The notes under the pieces are model-generated. The model worked only from the letters and a program-made list of their open reading frames with translations. It was not told where the DNA came from and made no database searches. From the NCBI GenBank assembly GCA_002633005.1, contig NMRA01000054.1, positions 539,794 to 603,793 on the forward strand: a DNA stretch of 64,000 nucleotides, given 5' to 3'. The translations under genes and the position numbers were made by a program. Shown one piece after another: positions 12,601 through 27,600 of this stretch (positions within the stretch are counted from its first letter, which is position 1; the number at the start of each line of letters is the position of its first letter). This DNA comes from Phoronis australis (Eukaryota > Phoronida > Phoronidae).

Positions 12601-15600
12601 AAATAATTTTTGTAGTGTAACCTAAACTAAAGATTATTTGCCATAAATGACACCTTTTCAAATTAAGAATAGGTAGGCCTATTTACAATTGAATTTTTGG
12701 AACTGATATAGGTTTTCAACTTTTCTTTTGTTTGTGAGGTTCCAATGTGATGAAATTTGATTTGTGGCAAATGGTTCATTGTGGTGGCCAGACATATACG
12801 GTTAAAAGTAAATGTAACTGACAGTGACAATCTCCTTAATTTTCTCGTTGGCTCAACATTATTTCCATCATCAGCTTGGTCTCTTCTTCTTTTTTAAGAG
12901 TTCTTTCAATTTTTGTTATATCTGTTAAGTGTCTACTGCTTGTGATAGAAGCATGCGCACACCAAGCCTAAAAATGGGGGGCTAGAGTTTTTGAGAATGT
13001 GGACATTCAAGATTCACGGGATACTTCAGAGCTACGAATTGTGCGTTTGCCGAATTTTGGTAGTTCCTGCCTTTTTAGTGAACTTTTGTCTCGTTTTCTA
13101 CTGTTTCGGAGTTTTTGTTTCTGAGGCTGACCTTTTTACCCACTTTACCAAATGGGGAAGGCTCGTTCAAGCCCAGCCCCCCCACCCCTAGGTGCGCGCA
13201 TAACAAGAACTCTGTATTTTCACAAAAACTTAAAAATTTGTCAGCAATGATACTGATCTTACACTCAATGTTGATACGTTTGTTTGCAGTAGCCTTAGTC
13301 TTAGACAGGTAATACCAGAAAATTCCAGCTCAGAAATTTGAGCAGAACCTGACACATATGCTGCAAGGGCAGACATCTTGCCAGTCTATTGTGAAGTCGC
13401 ACACTCATTCAATAATTCATGGTTCCAGCAGAGTCCTAGCCGTCCCAAAATTGTTCTTTGGGAAACACAAAATGATTCAGGAATGTGTCAAGAATTGTTT
13501 CAGTATGATGACACTCGTGGCCACTTGATTTGGCTTTCCTCAATTCCTAACTGCTGCCTGTTGGTTTTTGAGCCTTGGTCCTTGATAATTGTCTATTACT
13601 TGCACACCCATCCAAGAATTAATACTATCCAATGTAGTCGGTAGCAGTAAGCAAGCTAGCTACGCCAGCAGGATAACATCAACTGACTGTCCTCTGATGA
13701 ATGTTTTCATGGCCAAGCAGACGACTTTTGAAGGGGAAAGGTATGGACACAATAATTTCCTGGCATTTGATTGGTTGTTCGGATCATTTTGCACTGACAC
13801 CTGGTGGCAACACATTAGTTGAGGTTATATTTTTTCCAACATTTAAATTAAAATTCTAACTAAACGTGCAAGTGTATTCTTGGGAACTTTTTTTTGAAAT
13901 TGACTTTTGAACATCTGTAGATGGTTTAATGCAAAGTTCCCATTGCCCCCACAAAGTGGCCACGGAGGTGAAAGATAGGAGAGCTGGGACTGATGGCCTA
14001 ACTGGGCAGATCACGACTGTTATAAGTATCGATTAGTGACGACCTGAAAACAAAAACGAAAACATTCAATTTGGGACAGCGTGAACTCATGAAGGATGTA
14101 AACTAGGCAATTCAAGAACTGGTCTACTATTTCTATACTTAATTTTCTTTCTTAATATATACTTAAGCAATTACAATCCATCTATGTCGACCGTTTTCAT
14201 TTCATTGCGTCATATATTTGCTACAGATACGGAAAATAGTTCTTCCTACGCTGATGGACGCTACACACTTCTGCTAACATTTAAAGTATGAACAGTCGCG
14301 AGTTTACTGAAGTCTGAAGTACAGAAATGTTATTGAAAAATAGCAGTGACTATCTGAAGAGGGGAATACATAACAAAATAAAATATGGAAACACCAAACA
14401 AAAATCAAAACAACATTTACCTGTTGCAATAACGCCTTAAACGCGAACGTACTGACAGACTTGCATGAACATAATGTTAGTTGAACATGATAGAAGACAA
14501 AAACCGTCTCAATGAAATTTTCATGGTTTACAGGTTTAAGAAGATCCACCGTAGATTTCCGTATATAGATCCAGCAGAATATATGCTCAATTTGCGTATC
14601 TTAAATTTTTTTCCTAAAATATCTGATGCATATCTGAGAATATAAATGCATGCTTGAAATCTAAATATAATGTTATTCCCACTAGGATATAATTAGGGTG
14701 AGCTACAGTTTTCATGTATTCGGCATTGCCGAGTATAGGCCCTGAACTCTGCTGGTGTATTTTTACATTGACGTTTGATTTCCCGAAATTATATGCGGAA
14801 ATTGCTGGTAATACTTCCTAAAATTAATCACCATTGCTGCAAGTAAGGCATCACCTCAGGTAAAAATAGAACAATAATAATAAGCAATGTAACAGTCATC
14901 TCTTTCGAATCAAACACAATTTTAATTGTTAAAAATACACTTACAGCTGAAATGCCTCTAAAACTATCTTAAGCAATAAAAAAGCATGGTCTGTAGTTTA
15001 AAATCACGTTTCTTTATTGTCTCAAAACTATAAGTGAAGGCGGTGACACGGACAAGGAGACAAGCTTCTGTGGAAAGTAGATATGGCCCCGGGTCAGAAA
15101 CACCTATCAGGTTCCACACCCGCTGCATCGTACTCCAGGTTCTGTATTCTTGCTAGCCTACCCCTAGGACCACAAGAAACGACTACCAAATCTGATTCAA
15201 CTGACTTGTCATTTTTCGAAATGATTGGTGGAGGATTTTCTTAGTCGCCGCAGACAGAGAGTGTCACAGGGTCCCGGTGTCCTTGTCGGGATTCATCTCA
15301 ATCTCGGAACACCGTGGACCAGGTTGTTGTACCTCAGACGGTTCAAGGCGCGAAATAACACGATCACAAGTAAATAGACCAGTGGATGAGTGAGCAAGCA
15401 AAATTGGATAGCGGCAAGTTCAACCTTTTTTAGGTTTACATAGGGGTAAAGCTCCTAAACCTTAGGACTTCGCTAAAAAGCAAGAATTCATGAAATTATG
15501 TGATATATTGTGTATTTTATATGAAAACATGATTTTGTCTAGATTTTTCTATTCCCACGACAGCTACTGAACTCTAGTCTGTATCCAGAGGTGCATTAGG

Positions 15601-18600
15601 GTGAGAATCTCACGAGCACGCTAGACTGAAGACTTCGAGACGTAAATTGGTTAGGTATTGCAAGCGAAAATCACACCAGCTTCTTTAGCGAGATACATCT
15701 GCGATGCTTAGAGAGCAACAGAGAATTTGTAAGGGTAGTGAAGCGTGGTTACATTAGTTTTTGATATGTGCTATAGTACAGGGACTTACACAACATAGGG
15801 CAGGGATGCAATGTCTCTGTAACAATTACGTGTGCGCCGCGCGCCGTTCTGAGTGCTGGGCCTTGCACTGCTAAACACATTACACGAATGAGCACTACCA
15901 AGAAGACACTGAAAAATGAAGACGTTTGAACAGAACTACATACAGATTTTTAATGAAAAATTTTCGTTTCAACCCAAAAATGCGTTGTTGTCAGAAGCAC
16001 TGAATGCTGTATGAAGACAGTGGTGACTCATTCCTTGCTAACTGTCCTATTCAAAATTATTCAGCAAGCCCAGAACGGCTGCACGAAGGTTTCAATCATT
16101 CGCCAGAATGCAGGTAAGTAGCAGCATTAACTCATTGTCCGACGATAGTTCATCGACTGAAGATCGAGGAATGGAAGTATAAAACCTTCCATGCATGACG
16201 AAGCCTCCGTCGGTTGGACTCACGCAGTGTGCGACTTAATTGTGTTTGCTTTGTAACCAGGGCCCGGTCTCCAATCTCCGTACTCAGACTCATACTCATA
16301 CTCGAGATTTCATACTCAAAATCGTGCTCACTGGAGTCGTACTCAAAAAAGCGTATCTAATGTCGGATTTCGAGTAGACTCCAAACGTACTCAAATCTGA
16401 CTCTCATACTCGAGTTGCTATGGAACTCTTTATGATGTGAAATGCAAAATCACGCAAAGCCGCGCTGATTCATCGCTTCCTATTGGAATAGACCACCCCA
16501 AGAACTAGGCCTACATTATCGTCTGCTGTCGCTACAACTACAAGAGTATGTCTATAACGTGGAATTTTGAGTGTTCTGTAACTGTTATTCATTTTTTAGT
16601 TTCAATAAATATTCTTATGCCATTTCTTTGATACACTTGGCAAATTATTAAGCTTTACTTCTTGAGTTCCTCACCCAGTCCCGAAAATGTCTTAAGAAAT
16701 ATGTAACAGCTTATCACATTACATCTCTGTTGCTAATTCAGTCTTGACATAAACCCATTGCTGTGTAGGCCTACGCTGATGTCAAACTTTGATACTGTAT
16801 CTTTGTATTTTACTGGGATGTATCAAGTGAGTTGACATTTGGCACGTGAGTTAAAAAACAATACTTGTGCAGGCATTCAGAGTTCACCAGTGGCAGTGAA
16901 CGGGACGAGACGTCTACTTAGAAATCGGCAAACAAAATCTGGAATTCCGTTTGTGGATTGAGGAATTATAGATGACTAAGTTATGATGAGAAATGTACCT
17001 CGTCTTTTGGAAACCCTACAAAACGTAGGCACACATACCGAAATAAGGGCAGCACAAACTTCTCACACGACTTTTCCCACAACTGCTTTCGACGCTTGTT
17101 ATGACTCGCCGACAAAGGATTACAATGCGCCTGTTGCCAGGAATTGTAGAGGTAGAATGGCGGCCATAACATACAGTGATAAGGCGGGTTAATAAGGTGA
17201 AGAATAAGAAGATTTAAGATGAAAACTATTATCTCTGAACTGAAATTGAAGTGCTGAGATACGGTAAGAGGACTTATTTTTTTAGATTTGCTGTGTTTCT
17301 TGGTTCCCTTTCGATATTTTGTTCTCTGGCTCGTATTTATTTTCGAGTACGATTTCAAGCACACTGCCATACCAAACTTGAAATTTAGAGCATATACTCG
17401 GAATTTTTACTCAAAATCGTACTCGAAATATGGATGAAATACACTTCGCTTCGAGTATACTCGAAAATTGAGTACGTGCTCGAAATTTCGAGTACAGATT
17501 TTTCGAGTATGACATTGAATACACCAAAGCTGAGTCTGTACTCGAGTTGAGTATGAAGTGTGAGTTTGAGCATGATTCGAGTCTGAGTACGGAGATTGGA
17601 GACCGGGCCCAGCTTTACTTTGGCTACGTCTCATTTGGCTGCTGCTGTTCACTATCTACACTACTTTGAACGCTTGATATCCCACGAACAGACTTGCCTG
17701 TAGCTTATTTTGTATGGGGGCCCAAACAAAAAATATTTCTCATCGCGTCAAGGATAAAATCCAGACACATCGTCGGGAGATTTTAGCCACTGACAAGGGC
17801 ATTTGCAAAGGCCAGGATGTTATAAAAATAAAAATGTTTCGTAAACACGCAAGTTGAAGTCAGGCGTGCAAGTTCAATGTCACAATCGAAAGTCGAACAG
17901 CACGGTCTAATTAAACTAGAGCACTTGTTATGCTACAACGAAGATGCAGCCTTCAGAGTATTTCCCGTATTTTCATCAGAAATTTTCGTCATAGGGGACT
18001 CGGTGATTCTTTTCATAGCTAAAGCGCCAAACACAAGCTAAACGCAAGACAATCGAGTAACGGTCATGACATCGTCAAGACAAGGTAAAAATTACAAAAC
18101 CCGCGTTATTAATACCGATTCTCAGATTCAAGCCTTAGAGTAGTAATCATCTGTTGAAGGCTTTAGTGACACGGGAGTTGCGTCGATCCCAAATTACTGC
18201 ACTTCTGAAATTTTCCTTGTCCGAAAGTTGCGGACAAAAATCCGACGTTTATGACATTGTCTGAAATTTGAGGATCATTGAAAAACAGTTTTTGGACCTT
18301 GTACGAATTTCGTGGACTACGAAAAACTCATTTCGGAAATATTTCTTCTTGGTCGAAAATGGCGGGCCGTCCGAAAATCGCGCGACTTTACCGTATCCCC
18401 AGCATCATATCATGATACATACTGGTCACGATTTAATGATTTGCGGCGAATCATATTTGCCACAAAACTTGTTGTTAAAAAATTTGGCAATTTTCAACCT
18501 ACCACATATCCACATCATGGCTATCGTAATCGTTCGGGTTAACGCCCTGGGCGGTTAAATTGGCGAATCCAAAAAATCGGGGGAGGGCGGTTAACCGAGC

Positions 18601-21600
18601 AGTGGGCGCTTAAATCGAAAATCCACCTAAAGTAGGGGATGGGCGGTTAACCGACATACAACCGCCCTGGGCGGTTAATCTTACCTGGCGATCTAAATCC
18701 CGACATGTCAATCATACCCAGAACGCGTAGCCCTTTTCAAAGAGCTTTATCGTCACGTCGCCAAATGACTGTGAAAACGTCATAACAGCGGATGATCCCA
18801 ACAAAGGTTCTCTTGCCCTCAGATTAGTCATTCACTATTAAATTTACAAAATTGCTGAGTAATAGCCCCGTGCTGTCCTGCGGTGCGCAGACGACCAGTG
18901 ACCACGCAGCCTCCACTAGAATTAAAACTGTTTCAAGATGTGACCCTGCTAAGTGCGCGCGTGCAAGCTTCACGTGTTGCAGAGGTCAGACATCAAATTT
19001 ATGGTTACAGTCTCGTACTATATGTAGCTGTCAAGTTCTGAGTCAGAGAGCAGTTTTAAAATTGGTTGTAATAAAAGTTTGAAAAACTTAACTCTGCTGT
19101 TTTTTGTGCTTGGGATGTTATAGTCGACACTGACCGTGACTCAATGACATTTTCAGCGTATGGTTCTGCGGCTAGCTGTCTTATCTCGACAGCCCGGCAT
19201 TGCTCTCTTGCCGTTGCGCCAAACATGCTATGCAAAGAAGTAAGACAAGGATCGGGGGTGGTGGAGCCAGTCGTCGATCAAGAATAAAATTTCAAGCAAC
19301 TGCATAAATATGTTACAAAATGTCAGAAAACAGCAATGTTTCAATTCATTATTCTAAACGATCACCTTACCAAATTTCGTGGTGGAAAAACATTTATTTT
19401 TCATGCAAGATGTCCANNNNNNNNNNNNNNNNNNNNNNNNNNNNNNNNNNNNNNNNNNNNNNNNNNNNNNNNNNNNNNNNNNNNNNNNNNNNNNNNNNNN
19501 NNNNNNNNNNNNNNNNNNNNNNNNNNNNNNNNNNNNNNNNNNNNNNNNNNNNNNNNNNNNNNNNNNNNNNNNNNNNNNNNNNNNNNNNNNNNNNNNNNNN
19601 NNNNNNNNNNNNNNNNNNNNNNNNNNNNNNNNNNNNNNNNNNNNNNNNNNNNNNNNNNNNNNNNNNNNNNNNNNNNNNNNNNNNNNNNNNNNNNNNNNNN
19701 NNNNNNNNNNNNNNNNNNNNNNNNNNNNNNNNNNNNNNNNNNNNNNNNNNNNNNNNNNNNNNNNNNNNNNNNNNNNNNNNNNNNNNNNNNNNNNNNNNNN
19801 NNNNNNNNNNNNNNNNNNNTCAAGTAATATAACGGCCTCTTTCAATATGCATCTCGTTTTTTATGGCCAAAGATAGTGGCGGTATTCAGCACGCACGTAG
19901 GGCCTACGTGTGAGTCACCTGTCAATCACATGTTGGTGTCAAGGTAACAGGCACTCCAAAGTGTGGGAACTTGCGCACGTGCACCACTACAAATCAGTCA
20001 CACATAGCGACAGTCCGACGAAGTAACAAAACTTAAACGGGCGTGACTATGTACTTTTAAGCTGTTGTTACGAAAGACCCAGTTCTTTACGATATTCCTC
20101 CGTTGCCAATGTTCCCCAAAACTGCGATGTCAAGTCTATTCCCATATTTCCCGGCTCGATGCTCCCTTAAAGCCCATCCCTGTAACTAGCTGTGTGAATC
20201 TCCTACTATCATCAAGCAGTCTACGTCGTAGATATTTCAGACTCGAATGGTAAGAATTTTTGTTAAGGCTGAAAATGGCCAATGTATAAACAAAATTATT
20301 CTGGATGGCTAAAAAGGGGATGTGGAAACAATAATTCACACAGTCACGCTTACGTGGGGGCTGACGCAAGAAATAGTAAAGAACAGCCAGCGACATTAGT
20401 TACATCTGCTAACCAGTTTGACTGAGATGCAATAAGCGAAAAACAAAATTTGACTAGCCTTTTTTATTACTTCAAGATCATACACAAACATACATTATTG
20501 CCAACGTTTGAATTCAGAAATCGACAGGCAGCAACGAAATCGGTAACCCAGTAAGGCACTTGTACTGTCCCTTCGGTCGCCCCACATCCTCCATAACCCG
20601 GCAGTTATATTCATAAAAATATTGAGAATTTGACATCTTTCCTTAATAGAATCTGGAGGGTTGGCAAAACCATTGTCACATTTCTCTGGCCTGATTTTTT
20701 CGAATATATGTTTTATCTAGTGCACTGCAGAGGGAAACTCAGCGCGGCAGACAAAGTCGCTGAAAGCGGAAGTTCTGACGCCGGCGGCGTTCTTAAACTT
20801 TGCAAACAAGGGAAGAAAATAAAGTGACAAAAAGGTTCAAGTATTATATTTTGAAGTGAGTTCATGACCCAAGACAATAACTCGTTACCTGTATTGTAAT
20901 TCAGATTGCTAAACCACCGTCTCGGAGTCCCGGCGTCGTTGCACTCCTTGTCATCATCGATCTTTTTCTAAAAGTCGGGGAATCGCCCGTTTCCTTAGAA
21001 CTAGGCGCTAAATCTTCATTCTTTAAAAGTCGGGGATGGGCGCTTAACTGAGAGGTGGGCGCTTAACAGGAAATCTTCAAAAATCGCAGGGGGGCGGTTA
21101 ACCGCGCAGTGGGCGGTTAAATCGAAAATCCACTTAAAGTCGGGGGTGGGCGGTTAACTGAGCATGGGCGTTAACCCGAACGATTATCGTAATTTGGTCA
21201 ACCAATCACAGAGACAAGGAATTAGCCTCCAAGTTGCACTTGAAGCTTGATTTATAGTATATAGATGCTACAAAACATTGTTCACTAGTTAAGAACTTCC
21301 ATTATTCACAACAAGATAATTGACATTTTGAAAATGTCAGTTTTGGGGATTAGTTAGTAGTGAAGAATTATAGGAGTTATAGACACATTTTGAAAGACAA
21401 AAGCACAAGATTATTCAGTGGACATTGACTGACTGAGCTGGAACATGGAGTCAAGAACTAGTCTAATATGACCAAGGAACTCAACAATAGGGATTTTTTT
21501 AGCAAACTAAATGTAGGTCCACGCTTTTCAATTTTGTTAATTATTGGGAAATGAACAATCCCGGCTGGCTGCTGCACCTTTTTAGAAATTTCTCAATGAG

Positions 21601-24600
21601 CCAATAAAATGGAGAGTCAAGTGTTCTACTTTAGTAATACAAGATCTGTTTAAGTAAGGTAACATACCTTCACAATTGACACCATCACCAAAAAATCCAC
21701 TGTTGCAATGACACAAGAACTTGGTCTGTAGATTGATACACGTTGCGTTCTCATGACAATTGTGACCTTGGCCACAGAAGTCTTGTCCTATAAATGGCAA
21801 AAATAAAATAAAATAAACAATGTTTTTACCCCAAACTACATTCATTGTCTACATTTAGAAATCATTTTACATCACCCTGTCATATAACGTGATTCTCTCG
21901 GTAATTATATATTATAATTGTAAACCAATTTATGATGCCTATGCACTTGTTGTCATCATTGTCTAAGTAATCATTTTATAGCTGTAAACCATTCACCTAT
22001 GGCCATTGTGATAAGAAATCAGGGTATACGTTGGTTGCTGGTTGTGGTCCAATTTTCCACAATTTTGTAACAAATTGGGACATAGTATAGTGAGCCCCGA
22101 ATCGAATCAATCGAATTGCAAAGTCAAAAGCTAGGTCAGGGTTACTCGCAAAGCCAAATTGGAGTTGTACTCCCAGACCTAACCCCATATTCAACGAACC
22201 CCTATGAAAGGCCTACCTCACAATGTGTTGATAGTGAGGAGGTTAGGATATACGGAGGAATGTTGAGGCGTGACTTTTGTGAACAATCTGTCTAATCACA
22301 TTATAGTTTGTAAACTGTGACATTGATAGGCATGATTTGTCTTACTAAAGCAAAAGTAAAGAAATGAGAAAATAACTAAGAGCATTTATGGTAAATTGTC
22401 ATGCTCATATATTTAACAAATACGGCAAATTCGAACTGGTATTTATTTGTTTGTGATACAATAGGAATGTGTGGTTGCTCTGAGCCAAGAGACTTAGGGT
22501 AACTTTCACCAACTTTAATGGGATATGTCAACTGTAGTGGCTCAAGAAAATGAGTCAACCAGATACGGTTGGCGAACTGAACAATATATCAAGAGAGGCT
22601 ATGAATGACCCAGGTCCAAAAAAATTTAAAAAAAACAAACCGGTTTGCAAAGAACTGATAACTCGTTTTTCTTCGAGACCATGCTCATAATACAAAATTA
22701 CATGAAGTGCCTAGCTTTAAGCAATATCTGATTAGTTCTTTGGAAGCCATGAAATCACTCCTAGATTTTCTAAAGAAAGATGTGAGACAAACAATCAGAC
22801 AATAAATCAGGTTGTTGCAAATAATAGGGCTCAATCAGAGCCGGGTTCTCTCCCACCAAAAAAAATTTGTAACTTAAAGCCTTACAATCTCCTTAAATCT
22901 CCTGAGTCAGCTGTGAGTAACTCCCACTAGTGAGATGACAGTGGGTACAGTACCCCTTAATAGCAATGAGAAGTACCCTGGAAGCTAATTTTTTTTACTT
23001 TGTAACAAATCAGGGTTCAATATACTCAGGGCCTCCACTTGTTCAAACAGCTTAGCAATGACACTCTCCAGCTATAATTTCAGCAAGTCAGGCTCTATTA
23101 TGTTATGTCTTAACACAATTAACTAATATATGAAATACTGGCTGTGGAATACTTCTCAAACAATAAGCCAAGATTGTTTAGATCCTGTTGACATCCAGTA
23201 AATGAAAGCACTATGATTACGTCAGCTGTTAGTGTAGTGGGAACCCGGGTGAGAATTTTACATGTTTGACACGCTCTTGAGCATGTCAAACGTGTAAAAA
23301 GCGTGTCAAATGTGTAAAATTTTACACGCTAGCGAGTCAAATGTGTAATAATGTGCCATGCCAGCGTATCAAATGTGTAAACTGGGACACGATAGCACGT
23401 CAAATGTGTAAAATGTGACATGCTAGTGTGTCAAACATGTAAAATTTTACACGCTAGTGTGTCAAACGTGTAAAATATGATAGAACTCTTCAATAAAGAT
23501 ACAATTTAAATAGTCTTGGCAGTTCTGAAAAGACCGCTAGGAGCTAATCACCCAATTTGAATGACTAAACATGTCCCCTTAATAACATCAAAGAATTTGC
23601 AACAAAAGATTTCACTGCCTTAGTTTTCAAATGTCCAAATACTGAGTTCAAGTTGGTTTAGCTGTCAGAGAGTGCAGTTGTGTCAGGAGAGCACTTATGA
23701 AGCATGGTTATTCGAGTGTGATGCAGCTCTAACAGAAGTTTGGTATGTATATACTGTGGTTGACAGTGGCTTGATAAACTTTTCTTGCGAATGGTCCTTC
23801 TGTTAAACATGTAAGTTCGATTGAAACAGAAAACAAGAGTCAGTAGAAACTGATGACTATGCAGGTAATATATGAAGTTGGAACGCCTCTCATCTTCAGT
23901 AGTATATCAATTCATAATTGTTGTTATAGGATCAACTCACATTTTGTGTCAGCTTGAATGAGGATACGATATTGTGTGTAGAGGTTTGGGCTGCAAATTT
24001 AAACTCGATGTTATGACAAATGTTGAATCGCTCTTGGTAATTCAAAAATGTTACACTAGTGCATCTTTTCTTTACTTCATAAACTGTCTTCAAGCAACTG
24101 GCATGACTCTAAAGCTAACTTATATACATATATATAGCAGCTTAAGCACTTCGAACTTGTATGCTGAACCATTTTCATATTTCTGTGTTAATGTTATTTT
24201 AGATGTAATGAAATTTAGTGATAACAATCTGTGGTAAGAATTGGATAGTTACATTATCCTTTTAAAGATTTTATATCATCATCACATTTTGGATTATTTA
24301 CATTTCACAATAAACACTGACTTAATTAAAGAAAAAATCCATTTATACATTTGCTTTCAGTATGGATTCCCAATGGTACGTGCTGCAATAAACAAGAACA
24401 TTATGGCTTGTCCACGGCCTCAGGCTAAATGTGGGGTCGCTACCATAGCAATGACACAGATTACAGACCAGAATGGCAAAAGTGCCACCTTTGACACACT
24501 AGTGTGGCACAATTAAGCACTACGTTTGACAGGCTAGCGTGGCAAAAGCGCCACCTTTGACACGCTAAACGTGTCAAACGTGGAGTATTGGAATGAAAAT

Positions 24601-27600
24601 TACATGCTTTTGCCACGTTTTACACGTTTGACACGCTATTCCAATACTTCTCGTTTTCAGAGTGTGTCAAACGTGTAAATTCTCACCAGACTTTGTTTCT
24701 CTGCAGCTCTTTCACGGGTGAGAAACAACATGACCACTGGTCCTCGTAAACCGGACTGACTCACCCAAAACAGGACATCCGGGAATCAAATGGGACTGTC
24801 CCACCAGAAAATGGGACTGACGCACCTAAAAACATGACCGCCCCACCAAAAAACAGGACCGCCGTTGACTGAACATGACTGCCGGGGATTGAAAGCGTAG
24901 TCACAAACAAGTTAAGATTTATTACCGGTAGGCCTACACAGATCATACAATGGAGCTATATACATACTATGCATATGCAGGTCTCGTGCCGATTACTCCA
25001 ACGAAATCTTTTGTGCGCTACAGGACACTTCGCTTTGTAACACGCGGCCCTTTTGATTTTAACCACAAACCAACCACGTTGCACGCTTTTGAGCTAAATA
25101 ATTATAACTTTATCCACTGCGTAAGTTTTAGAACAAAATAAAAATCGTTTTCACCAATTTGACGTTTTAGTCAAGAAAAAAAAAAACAGCGTTCTGGTTC
25201 TCGGTTGAAGCATCATAACTAGCCTTTGTGCGGCAAAGCAGTATACTAAATATACAGCTTGGCACCGATGTGGGTAAAACACTGAACATATAAAATCTTC
25301 ACCGAATTAGTGTTATTAACGACATTCTTCCTTGAGTAAACTAAATTATTTATCGGCGCTCAGCCTGGAAAAATTGTCGTTCTGTCGTTATTCTGCTGCT
25401 AAAATTGAGATGCGTTCTTTTAGGTCGGCTAACATTGACCAGTTCCTTAATTTTTTTCACCGTTCAGTTAGCTCTTCTTCTCTTCTACGAGGTTCCGTAC
25501 ATGGCACAACAAATTATCGGAACTGGTTTCATTTCGTCATAAGTTTTTAGTATTTTAATACCAGCAAATCGAATTTCAGAACAAATCGTGCTGCTGCGAA
25601 GTTGAGTCATCATCTTCCGAAAGATGTCGCAAAATTTTAGGACATGTCGCGTGATCATATCACGAGCTCGACAGACTTTTTTGTTACATTAGGAAAACAA
25701 ATGACGTTCATTAGATTGTTTTTCACTCAAGCGGCTGCAACCTGCAAGGTGAGTGTCGATTGTCTCCTAGATTTTGCATGCGCCTGCTCCGCTCGCTAGC
25801 TCTACATGTTGATATAAGTTTCACCAAGAGGTGACGAGCAGAACTATACCCGGGCTGTGGGAAATTTCGGGGATGTAACGGAGCTCAATAACGCAGTGGC
25901 GAGTCTTTACACAGCTAGCTGACCGGTTACGTAATCACAAGCAGTATCATACAAAGACATTAATAACTACATATTGTCCGGCGGTTATGTTCAGTCCCCC
26001 GGGCCGGCGGTCCTGCTTTCTGGTGGGGCAGTCATGTTTTTAGGTGCGTTAGTCCCATTTTCTGGTGCGACGGTCCCATTTGATCCCCGGAGGTCCTGTT
26101 TTGGGTGAGTCAGTCCGATTTAGAGGACCGGCGGTCATGTTGTTTCTCACCTGTGTCTTTTCAAAAGGAACATACATACTAGCTAATTTAGTTCCTCCAT
26201 GATAGCAAGTAGCAGCTTATATTAATAAAAACAACCATAGTTTTAAATCGACTTGTCATGTTTCGGTATCATATATTCAAACACCATCATCAGAAGAGAG
26301 AACATCATGGCCACCTAGCTAGGCCCAGCAACAGGTAATGAAGCGCAGATACAGTCAGTTACAGGACGGAGTGACCAACCGTGACAACCGTGGTGTGCCA
26401 GTTGCCTACTTGGGCTTGCACCAATATGTAGAGCCTCAGGAATCTTAAGCTTCTTTGTTGTTTCTGCCTATGGTCTATTATTGCAAAGTCCTTGAAAGAG
26501 CACTGCTGATAACCGTCCAATGATTGGAGCTCTGTAGATGAATATTTACATGTGAACTTCTGTCACAATTTAGATGTTCCCTGGCACTGGTTTTCAAATG
26601 GCGAAAAGTTTCGCCTATAACTGGAGCCACATCCAACCAGATAAATTTGTACACTATCCTGGACTATAGACAAATAGGAATTTTGTGTTTAGGATTAAAT
26701 AAATTCTAGTTTTAGAGTCTTGAATGTTAATACAACTTTTAAGTTATGGCAGTAATCATTCACCAATTTGTTGAGTTTTTCATTGAGCAATCTTGGCATA
26801 GAACCCAACATATTAGGGTACCTTAAAGTACTTGTAGTTAGTTTTGTCTACAGGATGAATATCATCAGGGTTACGTTGGAGTCTTTAGTGCTTTCAGAAC
26901 CCTATTGACTAATTCTAGGGGATAACCATTCTCATGCAAATTCATTGTAAGTTCTTAGAATCAAATCCAGCCCAAGTGTTGTTAATGCAATATACCCTGT
27001 CTATTAGAGTTTTAAAGAGACCTACTTTATAAACAATTAGGATGTGAAGCTATGAAAACAAGTGACTGCGTACAATCCACTCAGGTCTTATGAAATACTC
27101 AGGTGATATTGTGAAAAAACTTAAGGAAATTCTCATCCGGAAAGCCAGTGAGAATCTCACTGGATTCCAGTTAGATTCCAGTGAGAATCTAACTAATTAA
27201 GATGCCATTTAAATTAGTGAGAAAAAACTCTCACTCTAGTGAGAATACAGTGATATTCTAATTAGAATTCAATGAGAATCCATAGCATTCCCACTCAGTG
27301 AGAATTTGTCTTACTGAAATTCTCACTGAGTGAAAATCTCACTGGGTGAGAATTTTGATCGAAGATTAGAGCAATTATGGAAAAAAAGAGCGCAGGTCCT
27401 CCAACCATAAATACCAGAATGGAGTTAATCAGTCGTGTAAGATATTGGCTACGGGGGGTAAACTTACCAACCGTCTTGTTGGGCTATAGAACCGAACAAG
27501 TTGGGAGCAACGGGATGTCGCCGTCATGAGTGAGAAACCAGTGAGAATTTTGGTCTTAGGAATTTTCAGAGTGAAATTCAGTGAGAATTTCAGACTTAGA

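Larger units (their letters stand above)
8883..21667. other. NELL intron between EGF1 and EGF2 exons (12.8 kb)
   Basis: Holds the elements listed at 8936, 9600, 10233, 11372, 12955, 16261, 18165 and 18524. The stretches 10850-11370, 11750-12950, 13210-16255 and 17613-18160 are AT-rich with no supported gene. Confidence 0.7.

Noticed and set aside
16981-17370. 129-codon minus ORF inside the TCGAGTA element
   Set aside because: No transposase or other domain motif, low-complexity Lys/Ser-rich start; not supported as a gene.
19320-19876. Long ORFs of 140-170 codons on both strands
   Set aside because: They consist of the N gap and have no sequence content.
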